NCBI GenBank assembly: GCA_029263015.1
Contig: JAJCYI010000132.1
Span: 1 to 54,566 of the forward strand
Direction of reading: 5' to 3'
DNA: 54,566 nt
Source of the DNA: Saprospiraceae bacterium
Lineage (GTDB): Bacteria; Bacteroidota; Bacteroidia; Chitinophagales; Saprospiraceae
Part shown: one piece after another, positions 7,656 to 16,496 of the stretch
Position numbering within the stretch: position 1 is the stretch's first letter
Layout of the letters: every line of letters begins with the position of its first letter
Made by a program: the position numbers and the translations under genes
The notes under the pieces: model-generated
The model's database searches: none
What the model saw: only the letters and a program-made list of their open reading frames with translations
Told to the model about the DNA's origin: nothing

Positions 7656-8663
7656 TCAATGCAATATTTTGAAAACCAATTCTTTCAATAACGCCCCGTC
7701 TTCTTTGCCTACCGAATTGAAATTAACCCCCTTGGCCTTCAAGTCGTATTCTTTCAATAATCCGATCACTTCCTCTGTTTTTGATCTCGAATAATAGCGA
7801 AGCGCCGAGCGGTAATCACGTAATGCATAGGATGAGCGGAGATTAAGGGCTTTTTGCACTTCCATGTCCGGTTTGTTTTTCAAAAAATGCAGTAGGTAAA
7901 CCTTGGTGAAAAAACCAGACAGCGATGCTGTTACCATGATAAATGGGTTCCGTTTTGGATTGGCTATGAAATTTTTCATGATCCTCGCTACTTTATTTAA
8001 GTTACGGGTAGCTATAGCCTTATGCAGTTCAAAAATGTTGTATTCACGGCTTATTCCAATGTAGTCTTCGATGTGTTTGGAAGTCACTTCTGATCCAGGT
8101 GGGAGATGGAGGATAAGTTTTTCGAGTTCATGAATAATGAGTGAGAGATCAGTGCCTAAGTATTCGGCAGTCAATGCCGCTGTATCAGGGTCGATCCTCA
8201 ATTTATTTTGTTTCAATTGCCCTGCTATCCAGTCAGGCACTTGGTTGTCGTATAGTTTTGAGCTTTCAAAAAAGACGGATTTCGACTTTAGCAGTTTTGC
8301 GAATTTGGTGGTTTTGGTGAAAGTCTTGTGCTTGTGGCAAAGTACCAGAATCGTTGATGGTGTTGGGTTTTCAATGTATTTGGCCAGTTCTTTCAAATCT
8401 TTCAAATCCTGCGCTTCCTTCACAATAACAACTTGGTATTGTGACACCATTGGGTATCGTCTTGCGCTGTCAATTACGGCGAGATGGTCTATGTCGCGGC
8501 CATATAGTACCACCTGGTTGAATGCTTTTTCACTTTCTGAAAGAGCATTTTCTTCGATATAATCTGATATGGAATCAATGAAATAGGATTCTTTCCCAAA
8601 CAAGAAATAAACTGGGAAGAATTTTTTCTGCTTTAACTCGGTGAGGATTTGTTGGTGTGTCAT
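7656..8663 (-). CDS. holA: DNA polymerase III subunit delta
   Basis: The delta subunit opens the sliding clamp within the clamp loader. The 335-residue length is standard. The N-terminus (FPVYFLFGKESYFID) is the degenerate AAA+ start typical of HolA. It is followed by a hydrophobic ILVLCHKHKTFTK strand and a C-terminal helical collar domain with NPFIMVTASLSGFF. The ATG at 8663 gives the normal N-terminus. The gene is flanked by GAAATT-rich intergenic repeats. Confidence 0.9.
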   Translation of the reverse strand: MTHQQILTELKQKKFFPVYFLFGKESYFIDSISDYIEENALSESEKAFNQVVLYGRDIDHLAVIDSARRYPMVSQYQVVIVKEAQDLKDLKELAKYIENPTPSTILVLCHKHKTFTKTTKFAKLLKSKSVFFESSKLYDNQVPDWIAGQLKQNKLRIDPDTAALTAEYLGTDLSLIIHELEKLILHLPPGSEVTSKHIEDYIGISREYNIFELHKAIATRNLNKVARIMKNFIANPKRNPFIMVTASLSGFFTKVYLLHFLKNKPDMEVQKALNLRSSYALRDYRSALRYYSRSKTEEVIGLLKEYDLKAKGVNFNSVGKEDGALLKELVFKILH

Positions 8664-8732
8664 TTTGGAAATTCAGGAAATTCAGGAAATTGGAAATTGA
8701 GGTTACAGATCTGATATAACTTGAAATAATAG

Positions 8733-8767
8733 GGAAATTATAGCCACGCCCTATGGCTATAATTTCC
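8733..8767 (-). terminator. Hairpin after the 153-residue gene
   Basis: Perfect 14-nt arms (8733-8746 with 8754-8767, GGAAATTATAGCCA) have a 7-nt loop. It sits 30 bp past the stop of the minus-strand gene at 8797. It has no strong U-tract, so it may be a dispersed repeat rather than a true terminator. Confidence 0.45.
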
Positions 8768-8796
8768 TAATTTTTCACGTTCCAATTTTTCAATTC

Positions 8797-9258
8797 CTAA
8801 TAGTTGCCCTGGAAAAACGGCTTGTAGCCAGCGAGCGATTTATTGCGGACAATTCGTTCATAATTGCTTTTGGAAACAGCAAAATAATCTATAGTCATGC
8901 CCATTTGTAAAAAATCTGGACGGTGGGTTTTTAAGCTGTTTTGAAAAGCCATGGCCTTTGCTTTGTTGGGGAACGACTGTACGTGTATCAATGGCACGTT
9001 TTCGAGTTCCCCTTCAATTTTAATCTGGGTGATTTTTAGTTTGGACTGAGGGTGGAACTTCCAAATGTATTTGGTGATTTCGCCCCTCATCTCTGGCAAG
9101 TCTGCTGGGCGGTTGTTGAGCACGAATAAGAAAAAATGTTCTTCTGAGGCATCCATGGTATATCCTCCTTTTTCGGTTAGCTGATCTTGCTGTGAAAAAG
9201 AAGTACCTTGAAAAACAAATAAGGATACGATCGTCAGTGGGATGAATAAGTTTCGCAT
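8797..9258 (-). CDS. Secreted protein resembling the PorW/SprE C-terminal module
   Basis: The 153-residue product has a signal peptide (cleavage near SFSQQ, residue 23). Its mature part has EHFFLFVLNN, then a short alpha/beta fold, then the ending YFAVSKSNYERIVRNKSLAGY followed by a short aromatic tail. In Bacteroidota that ending recurs at the C-terminus of the T9SS lipoprotein PorW/SprE and of some TPR proteins, but here it stands alone without TPRs. The resemblance is from memory of the motif and is only moderately sure. No role is assigned. It lies upstream of holA on the same strand, separated by a hairpin. Confidence 0.5.
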   Translation of the reverse strand: MRNLFIPLTIVSLFVFQGTSFSQQDQLTEKGGYTMDASEEHFFLFVLNNRPADLPEMRGEITKYIWKFHPQSKLKITQIKIEGELENVPLIHVQSFPNKAKAMAFQNSLKTHRPDFLQMGMTIDYFAVSKSNYERIVRNKSLAGYKPFFQGNY

Positions 9259-9488
9259 TTCTGTTGGAATTTTTAAATATGGTTTATTAGAAAATTAAGG
9301 TGGAGACGAAGTCCAATATAGTTTTTAGAATCAAAAAGTCAATCCAAAATAATAGGACGGGCTTCGGGTTTTTAGCCAAAAATTATTTCAATTACCTAAA
9401 GTTTCATTTTTTATTACGCTGCCCCAAAATTAATCAAAAAAAACTATTTTAGCTTTTCATTTTCAGCTACAAACCATTCCACTCTAAA

Positions 9489-10046
9489 GTGTCTGAACAA
9501 AACAAGCCCGATGTTGAGCTAATTGAGCTGCTCAGAAAGAATGATGAGCGTGCTATTTCTCTGATCTTCAAAGAGCATTATTCATTTTTGTGCCAAACAA
9601 TATATCGAGTTGTCAGTGATGCACATGTAGCGGAGGATTTGGCCCAAGATGTTTTCCATGACCTCTGGAAAAGAAGGGAATATATTGAAATTTCCATATC
9701 CGTTAAGGCATACCTTCGTCGGGCTGGCATCAACAAAACACTCAATTATATCAGAGACAAAAAGATAAAGTGGGACGACGAGAGCAAACTTCCAAGTATG
9801 GCCACAACAATGCCAAACGCCGAACAATACTTACAAAAAGATGACCTCAAAAAGATGATTGACAATTCGATAGATGCTTTGCCAGACCGGTGTAGGTTGG
9901 TTTTTACACTAAGTCGATTTGAAGAGATGTCTTATAAGGAAATTGCTGGTTCACTCGGTATTTCAGTGAAGACAGTTGAAAACCAGATGTCCAAAGCGCT
10001 AAGAGTGTTAAGGGCATCACTAAAGGAGGTGATAAAAGAAAGCTGA
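9489..10046 (+). CDS. ECF RNA polymerase sigma factor, Bacteroides-expansion type
   Basis: The 185-residue protein has a region 2 domain (EDLAQDVFHDLWKRRE, residues 49-64) and a region 4 helix-turn-helix (MSYKEIAGSLGISVKTVENQM, near 148-168). This is the layout of ECF sigma factors controlled by FecR-like anti-sigma factors. The start is GTG at 9489 (MSEQNK); no upstream in-frame ATG is available. It is followed on the same strand by fecR and an STN-containing TonB receptor, so it should respond to ligand uptake by that receptor. Confidence 0.9.
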   Translation: MSEQNKPDVELIELLRKNDERAISLIFKEHYSFLCQTIYRVVSDAHVAEDLAQDVFHDLWKRREYIEISISVKAYLRRAGINKTLNYIRDKKIKWDDESKLPSMATTMPNAEQYLQKDDLKKMIDNSIDALPDRCRLVFTLSRFEEMSYKEIAGSLGISVKTVENQMSKALRVLRASLKEVIKES

Positions 10047-10105
10047 ACGACAATATTTGGACAGCTTTTGGCTTTTAGTCAAATGCATTACAAATGGACT
10101 GAATT

Positions 10106-10180
10106 ATGTTTAAGAATTTAGCAGAAGAAATAGGGGAGGATGTGGATTTTGGTGACTTTAAAGTCGTAATAAGATATTAA
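10106..10180 (+). CDS. Possible 24-residue ORF between sigma factor and fecR
   Basis: ATG at 10106 opens a short acidic ORF (MFKNLAEEIGEDVDFGDFKV plus four residues) ending 23 bp before fecR. It lies in the 157-bp gap of an otherwise compact cassette. There is no independent evidence of translation, and it could be chance. Confidence 0.15.
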   Translation: MFKNLAEEIGEDVDFGDFKVVIRY

Positions 10181-10203
10181 ACCATTTAAATAGTTCTTTA
10201 GAA

Positions 10204-11133
10204 ATGAAGGGATTTAATGATTGGATAAATACTCACTCTGATGAGCAGGATACTAAGGCGTTGGAGCGCCTTTGGGATGCTACTGCTCCCTATAAGAGTG
10301 GGTACAGGCCAAATGTGGATGAAGGCCATGACATGTTTATGGGCAAAATTAGACTTGATAGAGATGCCGGGACAAAAGTTGTTCTCTTTGCAAGGTACAA
10401 AGGCATTATGAGAATTGCTGCGGCCATTGCCGTTTTATTGGTAGCCAGTGTTCTTTTCAATAAGTATGGGGATGGTTCAATAGAAAGTATTGTTACCAAT
10501 GAAGCTGAGAAGAAGAACCTGAACTTGGTTGATGGCACCTTAGTTACTTTAAATGGTTTGAGCGAACTTGCTTTTCCTGCTGAATTTGACGATGCCGAAC
10601 GTAAGGTCGAACTTAGAGGTGAAGGATATTTTGAGGTGGAGAGAAATGAGGCTCACCCTTTTGTCGTTGAGACCAAAGAAGCATTGATATCGGTACTCGG
10701 CACTGCGTTCAATGTACGCTCTTACGATGATGAAAACTTGTTTGAAGTATTTGTCAATTCCGGAAAAGTTGCTGTTGAACTCAAAACTTTGAACGAGAAA
10801 ATTGAACTTTCTAAGGGTGATCTTCTGAAATACAATGAAAAAACAGGAGACTATGAAGTTATTTCAGATAAGAATGAAAATGCTTTGGCTTGGAAAAGTG
10901 GAACGTTGAAGTTTAACAAACAACCAATAGGTAAGATATTTTCAGCCCTGGAAAAATTACACCACATTGAAATAACTGCTGAAAGCCAGGACTTGACTGA
11001 TTGCCTTTATACGTTCAATACAGATGCAATTGATTTGGATGAAACAATTAAGAGCTTGAAATTAGGTTGCCAAATAGAATTCACAGAAATCAGTACTGGT
11101 AAATATAGAGTGACTGGTTCGTGTTGTGAATAA
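10204..11133 (+). CDS. FecR-family anti-sigma factor
   Basis: The 309-residue inner-membrane regulator would hold the adjacent sigma factor inactive until the receptor is occupied. It has a cytoplasmic N-terminal part, one transmembrane helix (about 68-87), a periplasmic FecR beta domain (LVDGTLVTLNGLSELAFP, then RGEGYFEVERN near 138-150 and VLGTAFNVRSY near 165-177), and a C-terminal DUF4974-type domain that should contact the receptor's STN domain. Order and spacing in the cassette support the role. It ends in Cys-Cys-Glu, and an intrinsic terminator follows. Confidence 0.9.
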   Translation: MKGFNDWINTHSDEQDTKALERLWDATAPYKSGYRPNVDEGHDMFMGKIRLDRDAGTKVVLFARYKGIMRIAAAIAVLLVASVLFNKYGDGSIESIVTNEAEKKNLNLVDGTLVTLNGLSELAFPAEFDDAERKVELRGEGYFEVERNEAHPFVVETKEALISVLGTAFNVRSYDDENLFEVFVNSGKVAVELKTLNEKIELSKGDLLKYNEKTGDYEVISDKNENALAWKSGTLKFNKQPIGKIFSALEKLHHIEITAESQDLTDCLYTFNTDAIDLDETIKSLKLGCQIEFTEISTGKYRVTGSCCE

Positions 11134-11175
11134 TATAGATTTTTTACAGGTTCTTATTATCTCCTTTCAGTTAAG

Positions 11176-11221
11176 AAAAAACGAATCCAAGTGTGGGCAC
11201 CACACTTGGATTCGTTTTTTT
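11176..11221 (+). terminator. Strong intrinsic terminator
   Basis: Perfect 21-nt arms (11176-11196 with 11200-11220) and a 3-nt loop end in a T-run. It separates sigma/fecR from the receptor gene, so the receptor is probably transcribed from its own promoter, perhaps by the ECF sigma factor. The A-run on the left arm lets it act in both directions. Confidence 0.85.
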
Positions 11222-11294
11222 GGATAAGAGGTGAAGCAGGACTAACAGGGTTATTGTAAAATGCGTTAAATTAGCTTTTCCAAACTTTTTTCAA

Positions 11295-13934
11295 ATGAAA
11301 AAAATCTGGCTCTTGGCATCCATTATGATCTCTGCTGTTACGGTTAGTGGTCAATCGCTATTGGATCGGCCAATCAGTTTTTCATTTGATGACATCTCAT
11401 TGGAAGAAGCACTGTTCAGATTGATTGATGACTCTGCAATAAACCTTTCTTTTAGCAACAGCATCCTTCCGGAAAACAAATCCATCACTTTTACTGCCAT
11501 TGAACTGCCTTTGGATAAAGTACTTGACCAACTACTTGATGGGACTTTGCTTGCTTATAAAGAAACGGTTTCTCAGATCATTATTTATAGAAAGGGCTTA
11601 TTGGAACTGGAGAGTTACACAATAAGTGGTTATGTGCGTGACCTTGAAACGGGCGAAAATATTGTTGGGGCAGTCATTTACGACGAAGAAAAGAAAGCAG
11701 GGACCTACTCCAATAGCTTTGGTTATTTCAGCATTTCATTAACGGAAGGTGAAACCAGCCTCTCCATTTCCAATCTTGGTTACGAAAAAGAGCAGATGTC
11801 CTTCTTCCATGATGAAGATGGGCAGGTCATCATTGAACTGAAACCTTATTGGTTTGAGCCTATTTTGGTGAAGTCATTTACGGATTCCACCTTATTCGAA
11901 AACTCTAACAATGCATATGACCTGAACATCAAACAGGTTTCGAAAATGGCTTCTTTGGGGGGTGAAGCTGATCTGATCAGAACGGTGTTTTCATTACCTG
12001 GGGTACAGACTGGTTCCGATGGTTTTGGTGGACTTTCAGTTAGGGGAGGAGGCATTGACCAAAACCTTTTCCTTCTGGATGGCGTACCCGTTTACAATGC
12101 AATGCATGGGATTGGCCTTTTTTCTATATATAACAGCAGTGCGGTACGAAGTGCAAAAATATTGAAGGGTTCGTTTCCCGCAAGGTATGGGGGCAGGATG
12201 TCTTCTGTCTGGGATGTCCAGACGAAAGAAGGCAATAAAAAGGAATTTTTGGGAGAAGTGGATATCGGGATCACCTCTGGCAAACTCACCCTTGAAGGTC
12301 CGATCAACAAGGGTCAAGGTTCATTTTTTTTCTCTGGCAGGAGGGCTTTGTTTGATTTTTATGCTGAGCCTATCAGTCGGAAACTCCGGGATAATGGCGG
12401 TTTTGTGACCTACCAGTTTGACGACCTGAACTTGAAGTTCAATTATGACCTCACCAAAACCGACAGGGTGTTTATTAGTTATTATTCTGGCAATGACGAT
12501 TATGATGATTTGCGTAGTTTAAAGCAAGCATTCGGAGATACCATCACGACTTTAAGTGATTCTGAAAAAGTGGATTGGGGCAATACCATCGCCTCGCTTC
12601 GATGGAACCATCTCTTTTCAGACAAGTTATTTGGAAACACCACCTTCACCTATAGTTTGTATGAGTACGGGTCTGAAGATTTTATTGACCTCTTGGTTAA
12701 CCATCGAGATGATACTTTGAACAGAGATGTCCTTTTACAGCTTTATTCATCCACCATTAAAGATGTTTCGATAAAAACAGATTTCGATTATTCTTCTTTT
12801 AAAAAGCACAAGATCAAATTTGGCAGCGTGCTCACCTGGCATGAGTTTTCAGCTAAAATTGCCTCCTTCGAACAGGCAGAATATATTGATTATATATTGA
12901 CGGATACGGTCGGTGACGCTGGCAATATGCCGCTTAAATCAACTGAACTTGAATTTTATTTAGAAGACGAAATAATGCTTAATGAAAACTTGCACGCTAA
13001 CATTGGTTTACGGGTTTCCTCGTCGTATGTGCTGGATTCATGGCATGTACTTCCTCAACCACGATTGTTGATTACCTATATGCCGAGTAGCAAATCGTCA
13101 TTCAATTTTTCCATCAATCGTGTCACACAATTCCTCCATTTACTAAGTCCCAGCCGATTAGGTTTGCCAAAAGATTTATGGGTCACGGCTACCGACAAAG
13201 TTCCTCCACAGAAGTCTTGGCAATTTGTTGCGGGCACCAAACGAAAGCTGGGAAATGGATTTCTTTTGAACCTAGATTTTTATTTCAAGAAAATGTACAA
13301 TTTGCCTTTGTTTACTGGGGCTTCCCTGAATGGTATCAATACCATTGACTGGCAGGAGAATGTAGTTGTTGGTAGGGGCAAATCGTATGGCACAGAATTG
13401 CTTTTGCAAAAGCATAGCGAAAAATGGGGTGGATGGTTGAGTTATACACTGGGGTGGTCAAACAGGAAATTTCCACAGGATATCAACAATGGGGAGAGCT
13501 TTCCGATAAAACTGGACAGGCGCCACAATTTCAACCTCCAGGTTCTTTACAAGATGAATGAAAAATGGGATTTTGCAGGAGGATACACCATCGCTTCTGG
13601 GTCCTATTTTAGCTTGCCTTCCCAGGAATATAGCGTGGTGCAGATCTCAGGAGTGCCGACGAGTATTGAGCCCCTCATAATCCCAGAAGGCGTTAACGAT
13701 CAACAATTGCCAGTTTACCATCGTCTGGATGTGTCGGCCAATTATTACATTAACCACCGAAAAGCAAAGCAGACTATTAAGATTGGTGTCACAAATGTTT
13801 ACAACAAGTTGAATCCATTGTTCAGGACACTGCGTGATAAATTTGATGATGACGGTGTGCTTTCTTCGGAGTTTGTAGAGGTTAGTTTGCTGCCAATATT
13901 TCCTTCCTTAAGGTATATCATTGAATTAAAATGA
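11295..13934 (+). CDS. TonB-dependent receptor with STN signalling domain
   Basis: The 879-residue outer-membrane receptor has a signal peptide (to about residue 20), an STN domain (about 25-100, FSFDDISLEEALFRLIDDS) that signals to FecR, a carboxypeptidase-like regulatory domain (about 110-190, SGYVRDLETGENIVGA), a plug domain (about 200-315, with LSVRGGGIDQNLFLLDGVPV and a SFPARYGGR motif) and a long barrel ending PSLRYIIELK. It completes a FecA-like transducer with the upstream sigma/anti-sigma genes. It lacks a neighbouring SusD gene, so a polysaccharide role is not favoured. The ligand is unknown. Confidence 0.9.
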   Translation: MKKIWLLASIMISAVTVSGQSLLDRPISFSFDDISLEEALFRLIDDSAINLSFSNSILPENKSITFTAIELPLDKVLDQLLDGTLLAYKETVSQIIIYRKGLLELESYTISGYVRDLETGENIVGAVIYDEEKKAGTYSNSFGYFSISLTEGETSLSISNLGYEKEQMSFFHDEDGQVIIELKPYWFEPILVKSFTDSTLFENSNNAYDLNIKQVSKMASLGGEADLIRTVFSLPGVQTGSDGFGGLSVRGGGIDQNLFLLDGVPVYNAMHGIGLFSIYNSSAVRSAKILKGSFPARYGGRMSSVWDVQTKEGNKKEFLGEVDIGITSGKLTLEGPINKGQGSFFFSGRRALFDFYAEPISRKLRDNGGFVTYQFDDLNLKFNYDLTKTDRVFISYYSGNDDYDDLRSLKQAFGDTITTLSDSEKVDWGNTIASLRWNHLFSDKLFGNTTFTYSLYEYGSEDFIDLLVNHRDDTLNRDVLLQLYSSTIKDVSIKTDFDYSSFKKHKIKFGSVLTWHEFSAKIASFEQAEYIDYILTDTVGDAGNMPLKSTELEFYLEDEIMLNENLHANIGLRVSSSYVLDSWHVLPQPRLLITYMPSSKSSFNFSINRVTQFLHLLSPSRLGLPKDLWVTATDKVPPQKSWQFVAGTKRKLGNGFLLNLDFYFKKMYNLPLFTGASLNGINTIDWQENVVVGRGKSYGTELLLQKHSEKWGGWLSYTLGWSNRKFPQDINNGESFPIKLDRRHNFNLQVLYKMNEKWDFAGGYTIASGSYFSLPSQEYSVVQISGVPTSIEPLIIPEGVNDQQLPVYHRLDVSANYYINHRKAKQTIKIGVTNVYNKLNPLFRTLRDKFDDDGVLSSEFVEVSLLPIFPSLRYIIELK

Positions 13935-14016
13935 CAGGAGTGCACAAAATGGATTTGACAGACATAGGACTAACTTATTTAATTTTTTTCGCTAATCTAA
14001 AATTAATCTAAATAAA

Positions 14017-14048
14017 ATTGTCCGTAAGAATTGCTTACCCTACCTTTG
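14017..14048 (+). promoter_or_regulatory. Promoter of the LuxR-type regulator
   Basis: ATTG at 14017-14020 (-33) and TACCTTTG at 14041-14048 (-7) are 20 bp apart, fitting the Bacteroidota housekeeping consensus TTTG-N20-TAnnTTTG. The expected start site is about 17 nt upstream of the ATG at 14072. Confidence 0.6.
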
Positions 14049-14071
14049 CCAACAATATTTTATATATTTAG

Positions 14072-14704
14072 ATGCAAAGCACTTCTATCATAATTGCTGA
14101 TTCTCAATACCTTATTAGGGTAGGGTTGAGGCATATCTTGGAAGATCACCCTTCTTTTGAAGTCGTCTCAGAAGTAACTAGCGAAGTGCAATTGTTCAAG
14201 GAATTGAAAAACAACCTTCCTGATATTTTGATGATTGATTATAATCAGCCAGGCTGTTTCAGTTCTTTAACCATTGATAAGGTTAGGGTGGAGTATCCTC
14301 AAGTGAGATTGCTGGTTATCAGCAGTGATGAGGATAAAAAGACTATTTACCAGGTCCTTGAAAATGGCGTGAATAGCTTTTTGTCCAAAAAATGTGATGA
14401 AAAAGAAATTGTTGGAGCAGTGTATGCGACTTCTAAAAATGAAAAGTATTATTGCACAAATGTATTGAATCATCTTCTCGAAAAATCATTTCCAACAGAA
14501 TGTGCTCCCACACCATTGTCACCTCGGGAAATCGAAATCGTGAGGTTGGTGGCAAGTGGCCTTATCGCAAAAGAGATTGCTGGGAAATTGAATTTAAGTA
14601 CGCACACGGTTTATACCCATCGGAAAAACATCATGAGAAAGCTGAAGATTGGTACAACTTCTGAGCTGGTGCTTTATGCGGTCAATGAAGGACTTTTAAG
14701 GTAA
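14072..14704 (+). CDS. NarL/LuxR-family response regulator
   Basis: The 210-residue two-domain regulator has a receiver domain (1-120) with the probable phospho-acceptor D56 (LMIDYNQPG), a conserved Ser in VISSDE and a Lys in FLSKK. The DNA-binding GerE/LuxR helix-turn-helix follows (about 147-205, LSPREIEIVRLVASGLIAKEI, then TVYTHRKNIMRKL). The usual acidic pair at the first strand is reduced to a single Asp (IIADS). No histidine kinase is encoded nearby, so it is an orphan. It overlaps the convergent membrane gene by 9 bp. Confidence 0.9.
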   Translation: MQSTSIIIADSQYLIRVGLRHILEDHPSFEVVSEVTSEVQLFKELKNNLPDILMIDYNQPGCFSSLTIDKVRVEYPQVRLLVISSDEDKKTIYQVLENGVNSFLSKKCDEKEIVGAVYATSKNEKYYCTNVLNHLLEKSFPTECAPTPLSPREIEIVRLVASGLIAKEIAGKLNLSTHTVYTHRKNIMRKLKIGTTSELVLYAVNEGLLR

Positions 14705-15214
14705 AACAACCTCATATCCCCATAAGCCTTTTTTGATTGTCAAGGATATTTCCTCTCCTCTTTTCAACGCCAAGTAATGGCATTCCTTTCTCTTAAAACG
14801 TTCAATTTTACCATCGTAGAACACAAATAAGTAGCAGCCGTCAGGTCTCTTTTGTAAGCCATATGCACTGGAGACGAATGCTTTTTCTTCAATAAATTCA
14901 AAGGTTTTGGATTCTGAAATATGATCGGATAAGTTACGGTTTGTGAGACTGCCTAATAGCGGAGCAAAAAACGCTGGCAATAAAATGCAAGCTGACCAAA
15001 TCCTGATTTTATCAACTAATTCTTCTCCTTTTCCTTGGAACTGTCTGCCCAATAGGACACCAATAAAGATAGATATTAGTATAGATTTCCAAATCAGGTT
15101 CAAATACCCAATGGTGTTACCGATGTGTCCCAATTCAATAGCATATAAAATGATAAGCGCTATCAATCCTAACACACAAAGCCAGGCGATGATTTTATGA
15201 TTGAATGGAAGCAT
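14696..15214 (-). CDS. Small membrane protein of unknown function
   Basis: The 172-residue protein has three predicted transmembrane helices (about 8-27, 36-55 and 72-90) and a C-terminal soluble domain of about 75 residues (CYLFVFYDGKIERFKRKECH). I do not recognise the family. Its stop lies inside the last codons of the convergent regulator gene. Nothing in the context gives a function. Confidence 0.6.
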   Translation of the reverse strand: MLPFNHKIIAWLCVLGLIALIILYAIELGHIGNTIGYLNLIWKSILISIFIGVLLGRQFQGKGEELVDKIRIWSACILLPAFFAPLLGSLTNRNLSDHISESKTFEFIEEKAFVSSAYGLQKRPDGCYLFVFYDGKIERFKRKECHYLALKRGEEISLTIKKGLWGYEVVLP

Positions 15215-15301
15215 GGTGCGAAAATAGTGAATACCTCCAATAAAAAGTCGTTGCTTTACTTAAGAGTCGTCTATGAACAATTCCAGGATTCCTGTAATAA
15301 A

Positions 15302-15327
15302 AATGGCTGCCCAAAAAGGCAGCCATT
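15302..15327 (-). terminator. Terminator of the Crp/Fnr gene
   Basis: Perfect 10-nt arms (AATGGCTGCC, 15302-15311 with 15318-15327) enclose a 6-nt loop. On the minus strand a TTTTATT tract follows. It lies 60 bp past the stop at 15387. Confidence 0.75.
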
Positions 15328-15386
15328 GAAAGGTCTTAGTTTATAAAGAAAAAGCATGTTTCCTTATTTCTGGTCGGGTATATAAA

Positions 15387-16073
15387 TCACGCAAGTTTTG
15401 CCATGTCACGCACCAATATTTTGCCTCTGTTGAAATAGATCAAATCCGATTTCCTTAATTCGTTTAATACGAGGGTAACGGTCTGGCGTGAAGTACAAGT
15501 TATATTGGCAATATCCTGATGTGTCAAACTGTGCTTCAATAACATTTCAAATCCAATTTTCCTCCCGGTGCGCAAAACTGAATCTTTGATGAATTCAATG
15601 ATCCTAGTTCGGGCATCCTTAAATATAAGTGATTCCAATTTGTTCTCTGCACGCATCAAACGGTTGCCGAATAAGGACATCACTTTGTCGCATAATTGGA
15701 AATTGCTGCGCATCAACTTTTTTAGATTTTCGACCCGCAATGAAAAAATATGAACTTCTTCCCGGAGAGATTGGGCAAGGTCTTGACGTTTGCGTTCTCC
15801 AATGATGCCCAGTTCACCAAACATGGCCAAGGGCTGGATAATGCATTTGATGACTTCTTTTCCTTCGTCAGAGTGAGTAGCTATTTTCACCATACCCTTT
15901 GAAAGAAAATAGATATGTTCAGAAGGTTCGTCCGGAAGGAAAATATAACTGAATTTTGGTTTAACCTTAAATTCCACCATTTCTTCTAAATGCCTTTTTT
16001 CTTCTTCGTTCAAGCAGTCAAATAATGGGAATTGAGAAATGGAAATAGTAGATTTAGTCATAGTCGCATTCAT
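15387..16073 (-). CDS. Crp/Fnr-family transcriptional regulator
   Basis: The 228-residue protein has an N-terminal cyclic-nucleotide-type beta-roll (about 20-135, with HIYFLSKGMVKIA and an AMFGELGIIGE loop) and a C-terminal winged helix (about 155-225) whose recognition region reads LTHQDIANITCTSRQTVTLVLNEL. No FNR-type N-terminal cysteine cluster is present, so oxygen sensing by an Fe-S cluster is unlikely; the effector is unknown. The start could instead be the ATG four codons later (MTKSTISI). A hairpin at 16162-16195 lies in its upstream region. Confidence 0.9.
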   Translation of the reverse strand: MNATMTKSTISISQFPLFDCLNEEEKRHLEEMVEFKVKPKFSYIFLPDEPSEHIYFLSKGMVKIATHSDEGKEVIKCIIQPLAMFGELGIIGERKRQDLAQSLREEVHIFSLRVENLKKLMRSNFQLCDKVMSLFGNRLMRAENKLESLIFKDARTRIIEFIKDSVLRTGRKIGFEMLLKHSLTHQDIANITCTSRQTVTLVLNELRKSDLIYFNRGKILVRDMAKLA

Positions 16074-16161
16074 TTCTTTCGGATTTTAATGTTGCTGTGA
16101 AAGCTAATATTGATGTTCTCGAGTGTAAGGACACGAAATTTGTCAATGCCCCCTATTTACG

Positions 16162-16195
16162 GTGGAAAATTTTTCTGGACAAAAAAAATTTCCAC
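16162..16195. promoter_or_regulatory. Inverted repeat upstream of the Crp/Fnr gene
   Basis: GTGGAAAATTTTT (16162-16174) faces AAAAAAAATTTCCAC (16181-16195). The repeat lies 90-120 bp upstream of the regulator start and about 300 bp upstream of the DUF1573 gene. A regulator-binding role is possible but unproven. The rest of 16074-16434 contains no gene I can support. Confidence 0.25.
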
Positions 16196-16434
16196 GTGGA
16201 TTATTTCGGAAAGCTATCTGGGTCTATTTGATATGCCTTGGAGCATCCCAACAGATTATTGAATTAGGACTTCAATTTTGAAGCGGGTTGTCACCATTAA
16301 AACCAGAATTCACAAGAATGAGACTCTTTAACGCATCGTTAACAGTCTTTCAAAGACAATTGACAAGCGGGAATAGGTGTTTGGCATAAATTTGCATTCT
16401 GAAAAGTGAGGTTATACACTTGGATGAAAATCCT

Positions 16435-16442
16435 TATCTTTG
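16435..16442 (+). promoter_or_regulatory. -7 box of the DUF1573 gene
   Basis: TATCTTTG matches TAnnTTTG and sits 54 bp before the chosen ATG at 16497. A second candidate, TAAATTTG, lies at 16387-16394. The downstream box overlaps the longer open frame beginning at 16440, which argues against that longer start. Confidence 0.5.
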
Positions 16443-16496
16443 CGCCTCTTTTTCCGATTCGAAACAAATTTTTTTCTCATCAAAAATCATTTACAG

